Source of the DNA: Carallia brachiata
Lineage: Eukaryota > Streptophyta > Magnoliopsida > Malpighiales > Rhizophoraceae
Direction of reading: 5' to 3'
Assembly: GCA_021464245.1 (NCBI GenBank)
Contig: JADCRB010000090.1
Location: forward strand, 488,008 to 552,007
Length of the DNA: 64,000 nucleotides
Below, one piece after another: positions 11,575 to 23,457 of the stretch. The notes below the pieces were generated by a model, which saw only the letters and a list, made by a program, of their open reading frames with translations, was not told the origin of the DNA and did not search any database. Numbering within the stretch: the stretch's first letter is position 1; every line of letters starts with the position of its first letter. The translations under genes were made by a program, and so were the position numbers.

Positions 11575-11890
11575 AGGGATAACCATCATTTAAGGTCTAA
11601 ACGTTTGAGTTTTTTTCTATTTGAGAACTAAACCTTTTAAGTTTTTTATTTAAGGCCTATACCTTTATTTTTATTCTATTCAAGTCCTTTTGTAACCAAA
11701 CCGTCAACTTTTCCGTTAATTTTGCACTGTGTCCGTTTGGTTTAACAGAAAAGTTAACGGTAAATTATAAAAAAGGACTTGAATAAAATAATAAAAAATA
11801 AAGGTATAGACCTTAAATAGAAAACTTAAAAGGTTTAGATTTCAAATAAAAAAAAATTCAAACGTTTAAACCTTAAATAATGGTTACCCT
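11575..11890. mobile_element. Foldback MITE with 9-bp target duplication
   Basis: The two halves are near-perfect reverse complements, starting AGGGATAACCATCATTTAAG and ending CCTTAAATAATGGTTACCCT. The 9-bp direct repeat CTTTAGTTC flanks it (11566-11574 and 11891-11899), as for Mutator-like elements. The corresponding place in the right arm (about 15745-15760) has one diverged copy of this site and no insert, so the empty site is visible in the same window. No coding capacity. Confidence 0.92.
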
Positions 11891-12009
11891 CTTTAGTTCA
11901 ATTTAAAATAGTGTGTAGAGTTGATCCAAATATTTTCCTTAAATCAATTATCTGGACAGGGGAACGAATGAACACTTCTTTTTAAATAAAAAGTTTAACA
12001 GTATTCAAT

Positions 12010-12126
12010 GGCCCACTTGAGCCTCCCGGAAACCAAATACGATGGAGTGCGTCGTGTAGCTTCTCCAAAATTAGATCCAGGATCAATGATGGGAAGACTT
12101 GCCCGATCTGACTCGCCATAGGCCAT
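12010..12126 (-). pseudogene. F-box N-terminal fragment (copy D)
   Basis: About 100 bases match the first 33 codons of the F-box genes (GAAGCTACACGACGCACTCC and neighbours), ending abruptly at TTTCCGGGAGGCTCA where the intact copies continue TTTGCTGGCGTTTGCAT. A base change and a frameshift near CTTCCCATCATT break the frame. It is the inverted partner of the fragment at 15521. Confidence 0.8.
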
Positions 12127-13330
12127 GTTATTATTGCTTCTCCTAAATCATGTCTTCTTTCCTTGCCAAGGGCAGAGGAAACAAGAAAAAGTCAGTTAAT
12201 CATGTGAAGGCCTATATTAAAAAGGAAAAAATTTGACCTTTATATTTTAGTGACTATATTTAATATACATATTATAATAAATTTATTTATTTTTATAATA
12301 AAATTGATAAAATATGATACAAGAAATTAACATATAATTTTTTGTCATTTCTTGTCATAAAAATAATAAGCGTTATTATAAAAATAATCAAATTTATCAA
12401 AAAAAAAATATTTTATATGTATACCATCTGTATATAAAGGTATCTATATAAAACTTAACTCTATTAAAAAATGGTACGCGGCTATGTGTCAATGTTGAAG
12501 CAAGGCGAAGGAAAAGGGAAAAAAAAAAGAAAAAGAAAACAACGGCCGCACCCACAAGCACGAGTCTTCAAATCTTTTTTGGTGGAAAATAACTATAGTT
12601 TAGAAAACATGGGAAATATTAAATGTGAATGAATTTGATGTAGCCAAGCTTTAAATTTTCTAATCTTGGTGCCTACATAGATACTCAATCAAGAAAACAT
12701 TTTTTTCACTAATTAAAATGCAGTCGGACTTTGTTAAATTCCTCCCTTCAGAAAACACTAACATTAACAAGACATAATGTTCTATAGATATTTGTGCAGA
12801 ACTCGTATATTAATAACTTGTCAGGCCAAAAATAACAAACAAAAAAAAAAGCGAATTGAATCAAAATTAGGCATTGGATTTTAGTTGTTGAAAATTTGAT
12901 TAAAAAAAACTTGTCTTGTTCAAATTAATTTTGACTTTCAAATACATAAGATCACAATTTAATTGTTGAAAAAGATTAAAATTTCATATATATATATATT
13001 CAGATCTAATTTTATAGGATCAAATAAGTTAAACTTCAAACTTTTAAATTTTTCAATTCAATAACTCGTTCAGTTCTAGAAACACTGAAGTAGATCTATC
13101 AAAATATAACCCAACTCAAGAAAAATAAAATCAGTGGCCCGAGTTTGATTCAATAGAATTTCACATTATTTTTAATTGAAACTATAGATTGTAAAAAATA
13201 TATCAATTTGATTATTTAATAGTAACAATTTTCAACATTTATTGTAATCTTATGCATTTGAAAGTCAAAATTAGTTTCTCTTTTAGCAACCATATTCTTG
13301 GTTTCTTTAAGTTTTTTATTAGTTTTATCT

Positions 13331-13968
13331 TCCTCCAAATTTTAGGATCGAAAAGGATGGATGTTTTAATTGATGCCTACTTCTGCCATTTGGACAGTCA
13401 CTCCGTTCGATTTTCAAGACATTGCTTTTCTTCTTAGTAGTTGAACCAAATTTGCTCAAAAAAGAATCTTTTTTTCTAAATAGCTTGTTCGAAAAAAAAA
13501 TCAATTAGTCTTGATTGCTTATTATACTAAATCTTTATATGTTTACTACAAAGATAAGACAAATATAATTAAATTTATGGTTGTTTCACGCCCCTTAGCA
13601 AAGACTCATGCTTTTATGGCCGAAAAAAAGCACATGCTTTTAGTGCTTCCTCCAATTTTTAGAATTGAAAAGAATGGATGGTCTAATTGATTCCTAGTTT
13701 AACCATTTCCATCATCACTCCGTTCCATTTTCGAAGCACTGCTCCGCTTCCCAGTTGTTCAACCAAATTTGTTCAAAAAAATACTTTATTTTTTAAATAA
13801 CTCCTTTGTTAAAAAGAAGAAAATCTTAATTAGTCTTAATTGCTTATAACACTAAATCTTTGTTTGTTTACTACAAAGTTCATACCAACATAATTTTTAA
13901 AATTTATGGTTGTTTCATGCCCTTGGCAAGGACTCATGAATCATGCTTTTATGATCTGCAAAAAAGAC
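13331..13968 (+). repeat. 317-bp tandem duplication upstream of the C2H2 gene
   Basis: Copy 1 starts at 13331 (TCCTCCAAATTTTAGGATCG) and copy 2 at 13648 (TCCTCCAATTTTTAGAATTG). They share ordered text through TTACTACAAAG, TTTATGGTTGTTTCA and CATGCTTTTATG. Both are clearly diverged, so the duplication is not recent. The block ends about 140 bases before the C2H2 start codon, so it probably forms part of its upstream region. Confidence 0.8.
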
Positions 13969-14108
13969 ATGCTTTTATTATTTTCTCACCACTAAGATGA
14001 CTATTGCCTTTAAAATGTTTACAAGCTCCCATTGTTTTTTCCTTGTCTTATACTTCTATTCTAGCACTCTTTTTCTTCTACTCTCTTCACACCTTTTATT
14101 TTACTTTC

Positions 14109-14315
14109 ATGGCTGCAGTGGAGGAGAACGTCGCTCGCAGAGACTATGACGGGTTATGCAACTTGTGTGACAAGGATTGTCCAAGCCATGATGCTCTTAT
14201 AGCACATCAAGAGCACAAACATTCTAATGCTAAATATACATGCGATAAACCCAAATGTTGTCGCCGTTTTTATACCAAGGAAGCAAGGAAGAAGCATATG
14301 GACAATGGCCACTAG
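14109..14315 (+). CDS. Small protein with two C2H2 zinc fingers (68 residues)
   Basis: The frame gives MAAVEENVARRDYDGLCNLC and two zinc-finger motifs. Finger 1 has C17-x2-C20, then H33 and H38 (12 and 4 spacer residues). Finger 2 has C45-x4-C50, then H63 and H68, the last residue. Almost the whole protein is zinc finger, with no effector or EAR motif. It could bind nucleic acid or act as a small interfering protein; this is inference. The ATG at 14109 is chosen because the paralogue at 22564 begins with the same MA...DYDGLCN pattern; an upstream in-frame ATG at 14004 would add a hydrophobic leader not found in the paralogue. The gene sits alone in the spacer of the inverted duplication. I know no named family with exactly this layout. 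Confidence 0.7.
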   Translation: MAAVEENVARRDYDGLCNLCDKDCPSHDALIAHQEHKHSNAKYTCDKPKCCRRFYTKEARKKHMDNGH

Positions 14316-15520
14316 TCTTCTCCACTTTCTTATTTAAAATAGTGTTTGTTATTGCGTTATGATTATTTACATATTGTCTTGTGTTTTCTAAATCGTTGAG
14401 TTGAGTTATGTAGTTGCCATTAACGTTATTTCTTTTTCTTTCTATTTATTCTAAAACCCAATTGTAATAATTATACTTTTAAGTAATTGAGTTATTAAAA
14501 CATGGAAAAAAAGTACTACAAGGTAAAAGACTCTAACAGATATATTCAAAAAAAAGTACAACAAATAATCAAAAGACATCTTAACCATCACATGTTTCAC
14601 TTTTGTGTATCGTTTATTGATACCCATACATAAAAGGCTAAGACAAGCTTCCAAAGTCTCAAATCCAAATTCAAGCTCAATATTTTGTGATCCTGAAAAA
14701 CCTAACTATTACATGGTTAAATAAAAAGACCTAACTACCCATGGTTGTCATATGAAAACAAAACAAATAAACTTTATTTGTCTTTTTTTTTTCTTTTATT
14801 ATTATTATTTTTTCAATATCACTCAGCTTTTCCCGAAAGTTTTAGGTAATTGAATCCGTGAACGATTAGGAACAAGAATTAGAATTAGAAGCGACTTTTA
14901 GTTTGAGGGTCAAGTCTCCTAGGTACTCCTAGTCCAGACTTGCTAATTGATTATTGGGATATATATAGAAATTGCAGCCGTCACCTGGAGGACGTCCCTT
15001 CCGCCACATTCATTAAACTCAGGTACGTTCAACTAAAATCCAATGCCTAATTAGGGTTCAATTCGCTTTATTTATTTATTTATTTTTTGTATTTTTGGCG
15101 TGACAAGTTATTAATATACGAGTTCTGCATAAATGTATATAGAACATTATATCCTGTTAAATTTAGTGTTTTCTAGACGGAGGAATTTAACAAAGTCCAA
15201 CAGCGTTATAATTAGTGAAAAATTATTTTCTTGTTTGAGTATCTATCTAGGTACCTAGGTTAGCAAATTTAAAGTTTCGCTACCTCAAATTCATTCACAT
15301 TTAATATTTCCCATCCTAAGCTAAACTATAGTTATTTTTCACCAAACAAGATTTGAAGACTTGCGCACTGTTTTTTTTTTTCCTCCGCCTTCCTTCAACA
15401 CTGTCACATACAATGTTTCAATATAGACCTTCACTGCTGAACACACAATCAACTGACTTTTCTTGTTTCCTCTGCCCTTGGCAAAGAAAGAAAACATAAT
15501 TTTGGATAAGTAATAATAGC

Positions 15521-15640
15521 ATGGCCTCTGGCGAATCAGATTGGGCAAGTCTTCCATCATTGATCCTTGATCTAATTTTGGAGAAGCCACACGACGCACG
15601 GCATCGTATTTGGTTTCCGGGAGGCTCAGGTGGGGCATAG
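15521..15640 (+). pseudogene. F-box N-terminal fragment (copy E)
   Basis: Opens MASGESDWASLPSLILDLIL and stays in frame for 39 codons, then leaves the family sequence at the same breakpoint as copy D (TTTCCGGGAGGCTCAG) and stops at TAG. It is thus an F-box helix region without any beta-propeller. It could in principle make a 39-residue F-box-like peptide, but no support for expression is visible. Confidence 0.8.
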
Positions 15641-16390
15641 AATATAGAATACTGTTAAACTTTTTATTTAAAAAGAAAAGTTCATTCGTCCCCCTGTCCA
15701 GATAATTGATTTAAGGAAAATATTTACACTAATTCTCCACACTCTTTCAAATCGAACTAGAGTCGTATCAAGTTCGGTTTTAGTTTCAGACTGATTAGAT
15801 TTTAACCATATAATGAACTATCATATTATATAGTGATTTTTAATTTGACTTATCTGTAATAAACTACATCTATTCCTAATCTAATACTACAATCATATCA
15901 AACTAATTTAAATTCTACCTAAATAGTAAATTCTAATGTAATACGAATCACATTCACCATTCCTAACACTAGCTAGTTTTTTTTTTATGCGTTCTTCTAT
16001 TGCTCAAGAAAATCGAACCTGTAAGTAAATTATATATATTCTAACCATTGAAAAAGTCTTTTTCCTTGGGGGAAACTCGTTTGTCTTCAAATCAATTATC
16101 TCTTTTTGCTCATATATAGAAATCTTAGCATCACAATTACAACAAAGCTTCGCTGCAATTTTTAATAAGGTATGTTGCCCCCTGACATGTCTTTTGCTAA
16201 ACTATAGGCTTTTCTGGCCATCGCTATAATTAGGGTCACTTGAATGGATGAATTTGTTTCTGCATAATTATGTATAGAACATAATCCAAGTTACATATAT
16301 TGTTAATTGTTATAAGACTGACACCCATTGTCTTTCTTTGTTTCTTTTCCCCATAGCTAACGAAATCGAGCAGCTAAATATAAATTAAAT

Positions 16391-17556
16391 ATGGCTTCCG
16401 GCGAATCAGATTGGGCAAGTATCCAACACTGATCCTTGATTAATTTTGGAGAAGTTACACGACGCACTCCATCGTATTTGGTTTGCTGGCGTTTGCATCA
16501 ATTGGCGTTCAGCTGCAAAGGACTATAATGCTAGAAATCCATACCAGAAACACCTCCAATGCTTCTGATCCCACTGAAGAATCCCAGAACGAAGCGGAGA
16601 TTATACAATGTTTTGAAGGAAAATTCTGTGACACTCCACTTTTATCAGTGCCTTATAATAAGAGATGTTGGTTTTCATACGGCTGGTTGGCTTTTGTTGA
16701 CAATAAGAAGTACGAAGTCACTCTGCTAAACCCTTTCAGAATGGCATGACTGTCACTCTCCCTCCTCTTCATTTTAGTTTAGAGACACGTCCTGATTGGC
16801 TCAAGGTTTTATTGTCAGCTGATCCTCTTCTGTCCCCTGACGATTATGCAGTTCTCGCAATATATGGTGGAATGGCTAGATTAGCTTTCTGGAGATCTTG
16901 CGATAAAAAGTGGACACTAATTGATCGCAAGCACACAATCTTCAGTGACTTTGTATTCTACAAAGACTTAGTGTATGCTGTGGAACATTATGGCAATTGT
17001 TTCGTTCGATATCAAATACCGGAGCAAAGCTCGCACAAAAAAATTCAGCTTGGGTGATGAGGATATGCATCTTAACATTCGGTCAAAGAACGATCTCCTG
17101 CAGCTAACCAATATAAGAGTGGTATCACCAAGAAATGAATCAATCTATGCACAGCGGGTATACCTCGTGGAGTCATCAAGGGGAGACTTATTATTCATCC
17201 AGAGATTCATGAATGATAATTTCATAACAGAGAGATTCAAGATTTCTAAATTGGTATTTGATGAAGAGACCGGACTCTTAGTAGGTAAGATCGAGATTAA
17301 AGACATGGATGGTGATGCTTTGTTTTTGGGAGACAATTATTCAACTTCAATTAAGGCCTCTGATTTCCCTGAATGCAAACCGAATTCCATATATTATACT
17401 GATGATTTTCTTGATGTGCCTATACATCGATGGTGTGGACCTCGTGACATGGGAATTTTCAACTTGGAAGACGGACGAATCGAGCCCCATTACGTGTTCA
17501 AGCCTTCCAATAAACATTCACCTCCTTCCTTCTGGATCTTTCTGCCTGTATATTAA
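16391..17556 (+). pseudogene. F-box/DUF295 gene, copy B, several frameshifts
   Basis: ATG at 16391 matches the other copies, but single-base losses occur near 16420 (AGTATCCAAC for AGTCTTCCAAC), 16441 (GATTAATTTT for GATCTAATTTT), 16552 (CACCTCCAAT for CACCCTCCAAT), 16738 (TTCAGAATGG for TTCAAGAATGG) and around 16990. From 16990 the remaining 190 codons are open and carry RVYLVESSRGDLL, DGDALFLGDN, NSIYYTDDF, DGRIE and PSFWIFLPVY, the DUF295 end. The family would act in SCF substrate recognition; this copy cannot make the full protein. Confidence 0.87.
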
Positions 17557-19676
17557 GACTCTTTTTCACATGGCTGTCTGAGTTTCGGCTCTTTACTTTT
17601 TTTTTTCTATTTGATTTAATTCCAAGGCAAACAAAATTTTTGTCCCATATTATTCTTAAGGACCCAACTACGGCAACCGATCTCCATACACCGATATGCA
17701 AACAGAGTGGGGAGGACTGTAACGTGGCACTGATCCGTCAGATTCAATAAGCTACGTGCAAAGTGTGCTGGGTCCTACAAAGTAAAGTAAACACTATATC
17801 TTGCAAATAAAAATCAATGGGAAATTCAAAATTGAAAATGGAAAGTAATTTCGGCAACTGGGGCGCAAAGAAGGACAAAAGAAAGTACAGTTAGGAACTG
17901 GACTGAAAAATCAGAATTTGGTGTTGAGGGTGGAAGCTTTCTGCGGGGAGTCGACGGGCATTTATTTTTGTTTCTTCTCTGACTCTGGGTAGTTAGATTA
18001 TTAGGTCTAGTTAGTTAAACAGAGCTTCATTTGACTCTTTAGGCATCAATGAAGCCAAAGCATACCTTTATCATTCATTTTCACAAGAAAACTATCTGTT
18101 TGCAAAAAAAAAAAAATTACACACTCTGCCATTTCTTCGGAATCCCTGCATTTGCCGATACACTATTGATAGAATGATTTGAATGCCTTTACCGAATCGT
18201 AGCAGGGGAGCAAACTCAGACCAAACAATTTACAGAACTTAAAAATTGATTACAATACAAGCAAAAATTACAACTTCCATCTAATTTAAGCGAATCTCAG
18301 GGCATCGTCTACTACTGATTAGCCCATTAATTTTTTTACAAACGATGTCATTTTTACAAGGACTTATTTTCTTGATTTCCTTTTAAACGCTACTCAAGGG
18401 CCAACCCCTAATTACTAAAATCCCTCACTGCAATGTCAGTTGAGTCCCATGGCAAATGATCATGGCAAATGATCGTAGATGCATTTATATAAGCATTATA
18501 ACTATCATGTGTTTCAAAAAACCCCCGAAAAATTTTACTTGCAATGCTTCACCCCCTTCACAATCTTCACTGTGCCTCTCTTGTTGGGTTCACCGCCTCC
18601 TTCTCAACACAACGCCCAAGCCTCAATATTTCAATTTTCATCCAACAATCCAACTCGTAGCTTGTTCTCTCTAGACCGAGTCCAGCGACAGTAGCGATGC
18701 TACCGCTTGCCCCTTTTTCTTTCTCTTGACTTGGGTTTTGCTGAATACGCACCACTGGGGTAATTTTACTCTGCCCATTGCCACGTCAACAGCTTCAAAA
18801 CACTCAATGCCACGTAGATTACATATTTTATCATGCCACGTGGGATCCGCAGACTTCTCGGTGCAGTTAATCTGTGGATGAAAGATTTCCGTATTCTTAA
18901 AGTTATTTCGTAGGTACAAATAATTTTACTGTGCGAAAATAGTTTAAAAAGAAAAAAAGTGATTGAAAACTCGAACATCCTTTCGTTGATCTACAGTGAT
19001 ATTTCCAAGTCTGGCTTTTATCTTTGGAACTATTCTACAAAAATTTATAACCAATTAAGAAGTTACATATACAAGACTAAAGAGACAACCTAAGTCTTGT
19101 AAATTCTTTCCCGTACTTGTTATGCTTGTAATTTTGCAAAGCAATTGTCTGGACAGGGGAATGAATTTTTTCTTTTTTAATTAAAACAGAAATGAAAAGT
19201 TTCATTGTCAAGTCACTCAAATGCCAATTTGATTCCAATTCATTCGTACATTGCTGATTTATTCTAAATTTATGAATTTTTCGTATATTGGTCATTCACG
19301 GGTATACAACATGATTCACATATATTTCCTCACCCTCTGTGTATACATTTGAAGATTCAAACCATGATTTTTATCAAGTTATTTTCCATCTATTGGATTT
19401 TATTTTATTTTATTTTATTTTTTTTTTTTTTGCTTTGAAAAAATTAGGTCACAACACTAAAGTGAATAATATGGGAACTACTATAAACGTAAACGGATCA
19501 CATGCCTCCAACATGCAAACTTCATTTCGAAAATCATAACTTAGCTTGTTAGTCTCCTATGTTTGACAAAATTTAATTTTAGAAAATAAAATTATAACTC
19601 TTGAAACTCAAAAATATGTATTTAAAAGAAATAAAAAATAATTCTAAAAAAAAGCAAGAAGAGAGGAAGTGCATTC
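17557..19676. other. Intergenic, no supported gene
   Basis: No recognisable coding sequence. Around 19140-19200 a short diverged match (CTGGACAGGGGAATGAA) to the duplicated block at 11950 and 15690 suggests the duplicated unit once extended here. Short ORFs at 18456-18760 overlap on both strands without any family resemblance. Confidence 0.5.
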
Positions 19677-19684
19677 GATTAAAG

Positions 19685-20046
19685 GTTAATATACAAAAAT
19701 ATTACTAACTTTATTTAAAATAAAAAATTTAGCATTAATTTTAAAAAGTAATAAATTTAATATCAATTTTATCTAAAATAACAAATCTAACACACTGTAA
19801 AATTTTTTGAGTTGAATTTATCTGTTTCGATGATGTGACACTAATTTATATGATTATCATATCATCGAAAGAAACATATTTCTATAAATCTGTTATCGAA
19901 ACTGACAGATTTTATTCATATAAAATTATTATTTATTAAATTTGTTACTTTAAGTAAAGTTGATATTAGATTTATTATTTTTTAAAATTGATATTAAATT
20001 TATTATTTTAATTAAAGTTGATAATATTTTTATATATTAACTTTTT
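19685..20046. mobile_element. Foldback MITE with 8-bp target duplication
   Basis: The ends are reverse complements (GTTAATATACAAAAATATTA on the left; AATATTTTTATATATTAACT on the right), with matching AT-rich arms to the middle. GATTAAAG occurs just outside both ends (19677-19684 and 20047-20054). No coding sequence. Confidence 0.75.
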
Positions 20047-20154
20047 GATTAAAGACAAAAGTAAAAAGGGAAAAAAAATGAAAAAATAAAGAAAGGGGCA
20101 CTCATTGCGCTTTATGGGTTTCGAAATCCCGTGGGCAGGAGATATGTATATTTG

Positions 20155-20450
20155 AAATTCTAAACTTTTATATTTTTTCACATTTGATTTCTAAATTTTT
20201 TTTAAAATTTTATTTAAATTTGAAACTTTTCAATGTTTTACCAAATCAGTCTTTGTGTTTATGAGAAGTGATTAATTAGTTAATAAATGAGTTTAACCTA
20301 ATTCAAATTATTAAAAAAAATCAAATAAATAAATTTAATATTTTTTTATCAATAAAATATGTATATTAAATATATTTTTAATCGATAAATATATAAATTA
20401 AATAAATAATATACATGTTTTTTTATTAAAAAAATATTCAATTTATGCAA
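20155..20450. repeat. Partial relative of the 2395 foldback element
   Basis: Shares the run of motifs AAATCAGTCTTTGTGTTTA, AATGAGTTTAACCTAATT and a T-rich stretch before ATCAATAAA with the element at 2395-2875. Only the left part is clear. The following 20451-22103 contains poly-T and poly-A tracts, a (TA)n run at 21584-21620 and no supported gene. Confidence 0.5.
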
Positions 20451-21587
20451 ATATCCTTTGGATTGAAGTTTTGTGTACGATACAATCGTGGCAGATAATG
20501 TACGTTAGAAAGCGGAAGAGCCGAAGAGGGAAGAGAAGTGAGCAAATTAATTATTTATTTACCGAGTGAAATGTTGCTGCCAATAGTTAATAAATATTTT
20601 TTTATTAAGATTGTAATTTTTTGTTGTAAATCGTTGGAGCAAGAATTTGCAGTAACTTGAGCATAGAAGACTAGAATTCATCATTTTTGCCACCGTATAT
20701 ACTTTTTTTCATGCAAGAAAAAAGAATAAAATTTAGGTTTCTTGAACCTCAAGCAAATAAATCAAGATCAAATTGGGATTGATTGGCCGGATATGACAAC
20801 AAAACAATGTAGATTGGCTTCAGCAAATCGTTGTGGCCGTGGGGGAGGGCATCGGATTCATCAACCCCCATAATGCATCTTTTTTTTTTTTTTTTTTTGG
20901 TAAGAAATACATCTTTTAATAAAGAAAAAAAAATGTACATGTAATTTTGCAGTTCAAATAAGGGAAAAGTAAAGGGGGACTGTGGGGCTAGGGCCCCATC
21001 AAGGCTTGGGGTCCACCCCCCTCTTTTTTTTTTTTGACATAAAGGTAAAATTCTATTTATTAATGTGAACAACCCCTGCAAAGTAAGTTTAAGAGTGCAG
21101 TTAGGGAGATGTTAGTCCAATCCGAGAGACATAAGGAGAGTCTAAATCTCAGGGATCTACTTTTATTGATTAAGATGCAATCAATTTGAATACATGAATG
21201 AAACCTTACCCCCGCCCCCTCTTTATCTTCTCAAAAAAAAAAAAAACAAAGCTTTTCGAAAGTTTTTGAATAACATAAATTGAAACCATAGCATACTTAA
21301 AATAGGCAAATGAAATTCATTGAGAGATTAGTTGGTTGCTCTAACCTTGGATGCTAAAGCCACCGAGACTACAAAGGCCTCATGCTTAATTATAGTAACA
21401 ATTTGGTGCATAAAGGCTTATGTTTTTCCTTTTGGAGCGATTGAATAAGGACGAAATAGATGATCTCCAACTTTGACTTGCACATACGTTGACCTATATA
21501 CTGTCAATACATATTTTTTTAGTTAAAAAAAACGGTCAACTTCTTTTGCTGGCAAATTAAGTTATAGCCATGGCAGCATTGTCATAT

Positions 21588-21619
<32 letters not shown>

Positions 21620-22103
21620 ATCCACAATTTTGTAATTACTCCTATTATTTTTTGTTTTTCGATTTAAATTAATCCTTCAAGTAAAATCGTTCATTCAATT
21701 ATATTAACTTAATTTAATTTCATTTAACGTGTATACCATCTCCAACTCATTGTAATGACATGGATGAGACTTACGGGTCAGCATGCCATTCGTTCTTTCA
21801 TATGCCAAAAACAGGTGGCTGGGCAGAATTTCTCCTTTTCTTTTATTTGTAAAGTCGGCCTAATTTGACTCTCTTAAGCAATGCTAGACAATACTAAATT
21901 TGGGGGTTTCGAGTAAGAGTGCGTAATCAAGGGGATAAATTAAATTAATTTATATTTGTAAAAGATGTTAGGAAATTTTTTTAACGCAACACGTGCAAAA
22001 AATAAAAATGATGCAGAGAAAACACTGTAACCCGTTGGACTTGTAAGTGACCCACAACCAACAGGACGCGGGTGTACGGACAGAAGGAATTGGCCAGAAG
22101 AAA

Positions 22104-22240
22104 TGTCAATAATGTAACGGTCTTACTAATTTCTACAATAAAATTGATAAATTATGCAACAAAAATTATCGCGTTATTTTTTGTTGCAGAAAAAATTAAT
22201 GTTGTTGCAGAAATATTTTTTGTTGTTGCATTATTGACAC
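22104..22240. mobile_element. Short MITE with GTCAATAATG terminal inverted repeats
   Basis: Left TGTCAATAATGTAAC and right GTTGCATTATTGACAC are inverted. The 137-bp body repeats GTTGCAGAAA-type words. The 63-codon ORF covering it is an accident of the repeat. Confidence 0.65.
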
Positions 22241-22468
22241 TTTTTATTGACTCTTCTCTCTGACCGCCGATCTTTTTCCCAACCAAATTTCTACTAGCAT
22301 TCTAACTTTGGAGCCACTTGTCAGCCACTCTAGCTGAGCTACTTGTTACCACAGTGAGGACCTTGATTTAATGAAACGTTGGCTAGGATGTAGGTTGGCT
22401 AAAATTAATGAGTTTAGCTCGGAGAATGACAATCAAAACAAAGCCATGATAAGAGAGGAGCCTCTGCT

Positions 22469-22476
22469 ATATAAAC
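22469..22476 (+). promoter_or_regulatory. TATA box of the C2H2 paralogue
   Basis: TATATAAA lies 95 bases before the ATG at 22564 and is followed by a C/T-rich leader that holds a 22-base duplication (AATTTCCTTCTTCTCACTTC twice). Confidence 0.55.
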
Positions 22477-22563
22477 ACCCCTCCTCTTCTCATTTCTTCC
22501 TTGTACCTCTTAATTTCCTTCTTCTCACTTCAAAACTTAATTTCCTTCTTCTCACTTCAAAAC

Positions 22564-22772
22564 ATGGCTGAAATGAGAGAAGACGTTCAAAGAAATGATT
22601 ATGATGGTCTGTGCAACATTTGCAATAGAACATATCCAACCCGTGCAGCTCTGCTTGCGCATCAGTTAGATAAGCACTACCAAGGAAAATATGTTTGTGA
22701 CATCAGTAGCTGCAACGCCGTTTTCCCACAAAGGAAGCTATGATAGAGCACATGAATAATGGTCGTTACTGA
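22564..22772 (+). pseudogene. Double C2H2 zinc-finger paralogue, frameshifted
   Basis: Starts MAEMREDVQRNDYDGLCNIC and keeps the first finger (C-x2-C, then H and H) and the C-x4-C of the second. Near 22728 one extra base (TTTTCCCACAAAGG) throws the frame, and a stop follows at 22741. In the next frame the ending TKEAMIEHMNNG appears, aligned with TKEARKKHMDNGH of the gene at 14109. The second finger is lost in the actual frame. A one-base assembly error would restore it, so the call depends on sequence quality. Confidence 0.75.
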
Positions 22773-23457
22773 CATTATTCTCAGTTCTTCTTTTAAGTTT
22801 CCTGTTTTAAACTATGTTACTGCAGTTTTCAGTTCATGTGTTCTTCTTTCAAGTGACATTATGCTCATGTTCTTCTTTTAAATTTCCTCTTTTAAACTAT
22901 GTTCCTGCAGTGATTAGTTCGTGTGTTCTTCTTTTAAGTTTCTGCAGTGATAGAGCATATGTTTGTGCTCATTAGTTTATGTGTTAAACTATCCTCCAGT
23001 GCTTTTTCATGAGTAGTTCATATGTTGTTCTGTTTTCTGTCATGAAATCTAACGTCGAAAAAAAAAAAGGCCTCCATGATTGTCATTTATTGAGAGCCGG
23101 TGACCGATGGGACGAGGGTGTCTTAGTACGCAAACACATTATGGAGACTAAAGGATGGTTAAACGTAGCCTTACCTTAATTTCATAGAGGATTTTCTCGC
23201 TAACAAGACCCAAGTTGGTACAAGAGATGATCACAAATTATGTATAATTTGGTAATCTGAATTTTCTGCATTATATAGGTATTAGCTATTTAAGAATTTA
23301 TGTCACATAACAGCACACAGCGTGCTCTCTAAACAATTGTGAATGCTCCTTTAACTGTCAAAAAATATGGGATCAAAAAATATGGAATTAAATCAAATAG
23401 AAAAACAAAGTAAAAAGCCGAAATCCAAATAGCCATGTTTGATTTAAAGAAAAGGAG

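Larger units (their letters stand above)
9751..12900. repeat. Left arm of a large inverted duplication
   Basis: This arm pairs as reverse complement with 15035-17556. Matching blocks: F-box copy A with copy B; 10980-11290 with 16020-16350 (shared text such as TGGATGAATTTGTTTCTGCA on the right arm); 11940-12130 with 15520-15720; and 12600-12880 with 15040-15340 (TACGAGTTCTGCA; CCAATGCCTAATT). The left arm has gained a 316-bp MITE at 11575 and roughly 250 bp of AT-rich sequence near 12217-12470. The spacer (12.9-15.0 kb) holds the C2H2 gene. Confidence 0.85.
15035..17556. repeat. Right arm of the large inverted duplication
   Basis: Reverse complement of 9751-12900 (see that entry). It lacks the MITE at 11575 and so preserves the pre-insertion sequence. 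The outer end stops with the F-box copy B stop codon region; past 17560 I see no matching sequence on the left side of 9751. Confidence 0.85.

Noticed and set aside
22072..22263. 63-codon hydrophobic ORF
   Set aside because: It lies across a MITE with inverted ends and is not gene-like otherwise.
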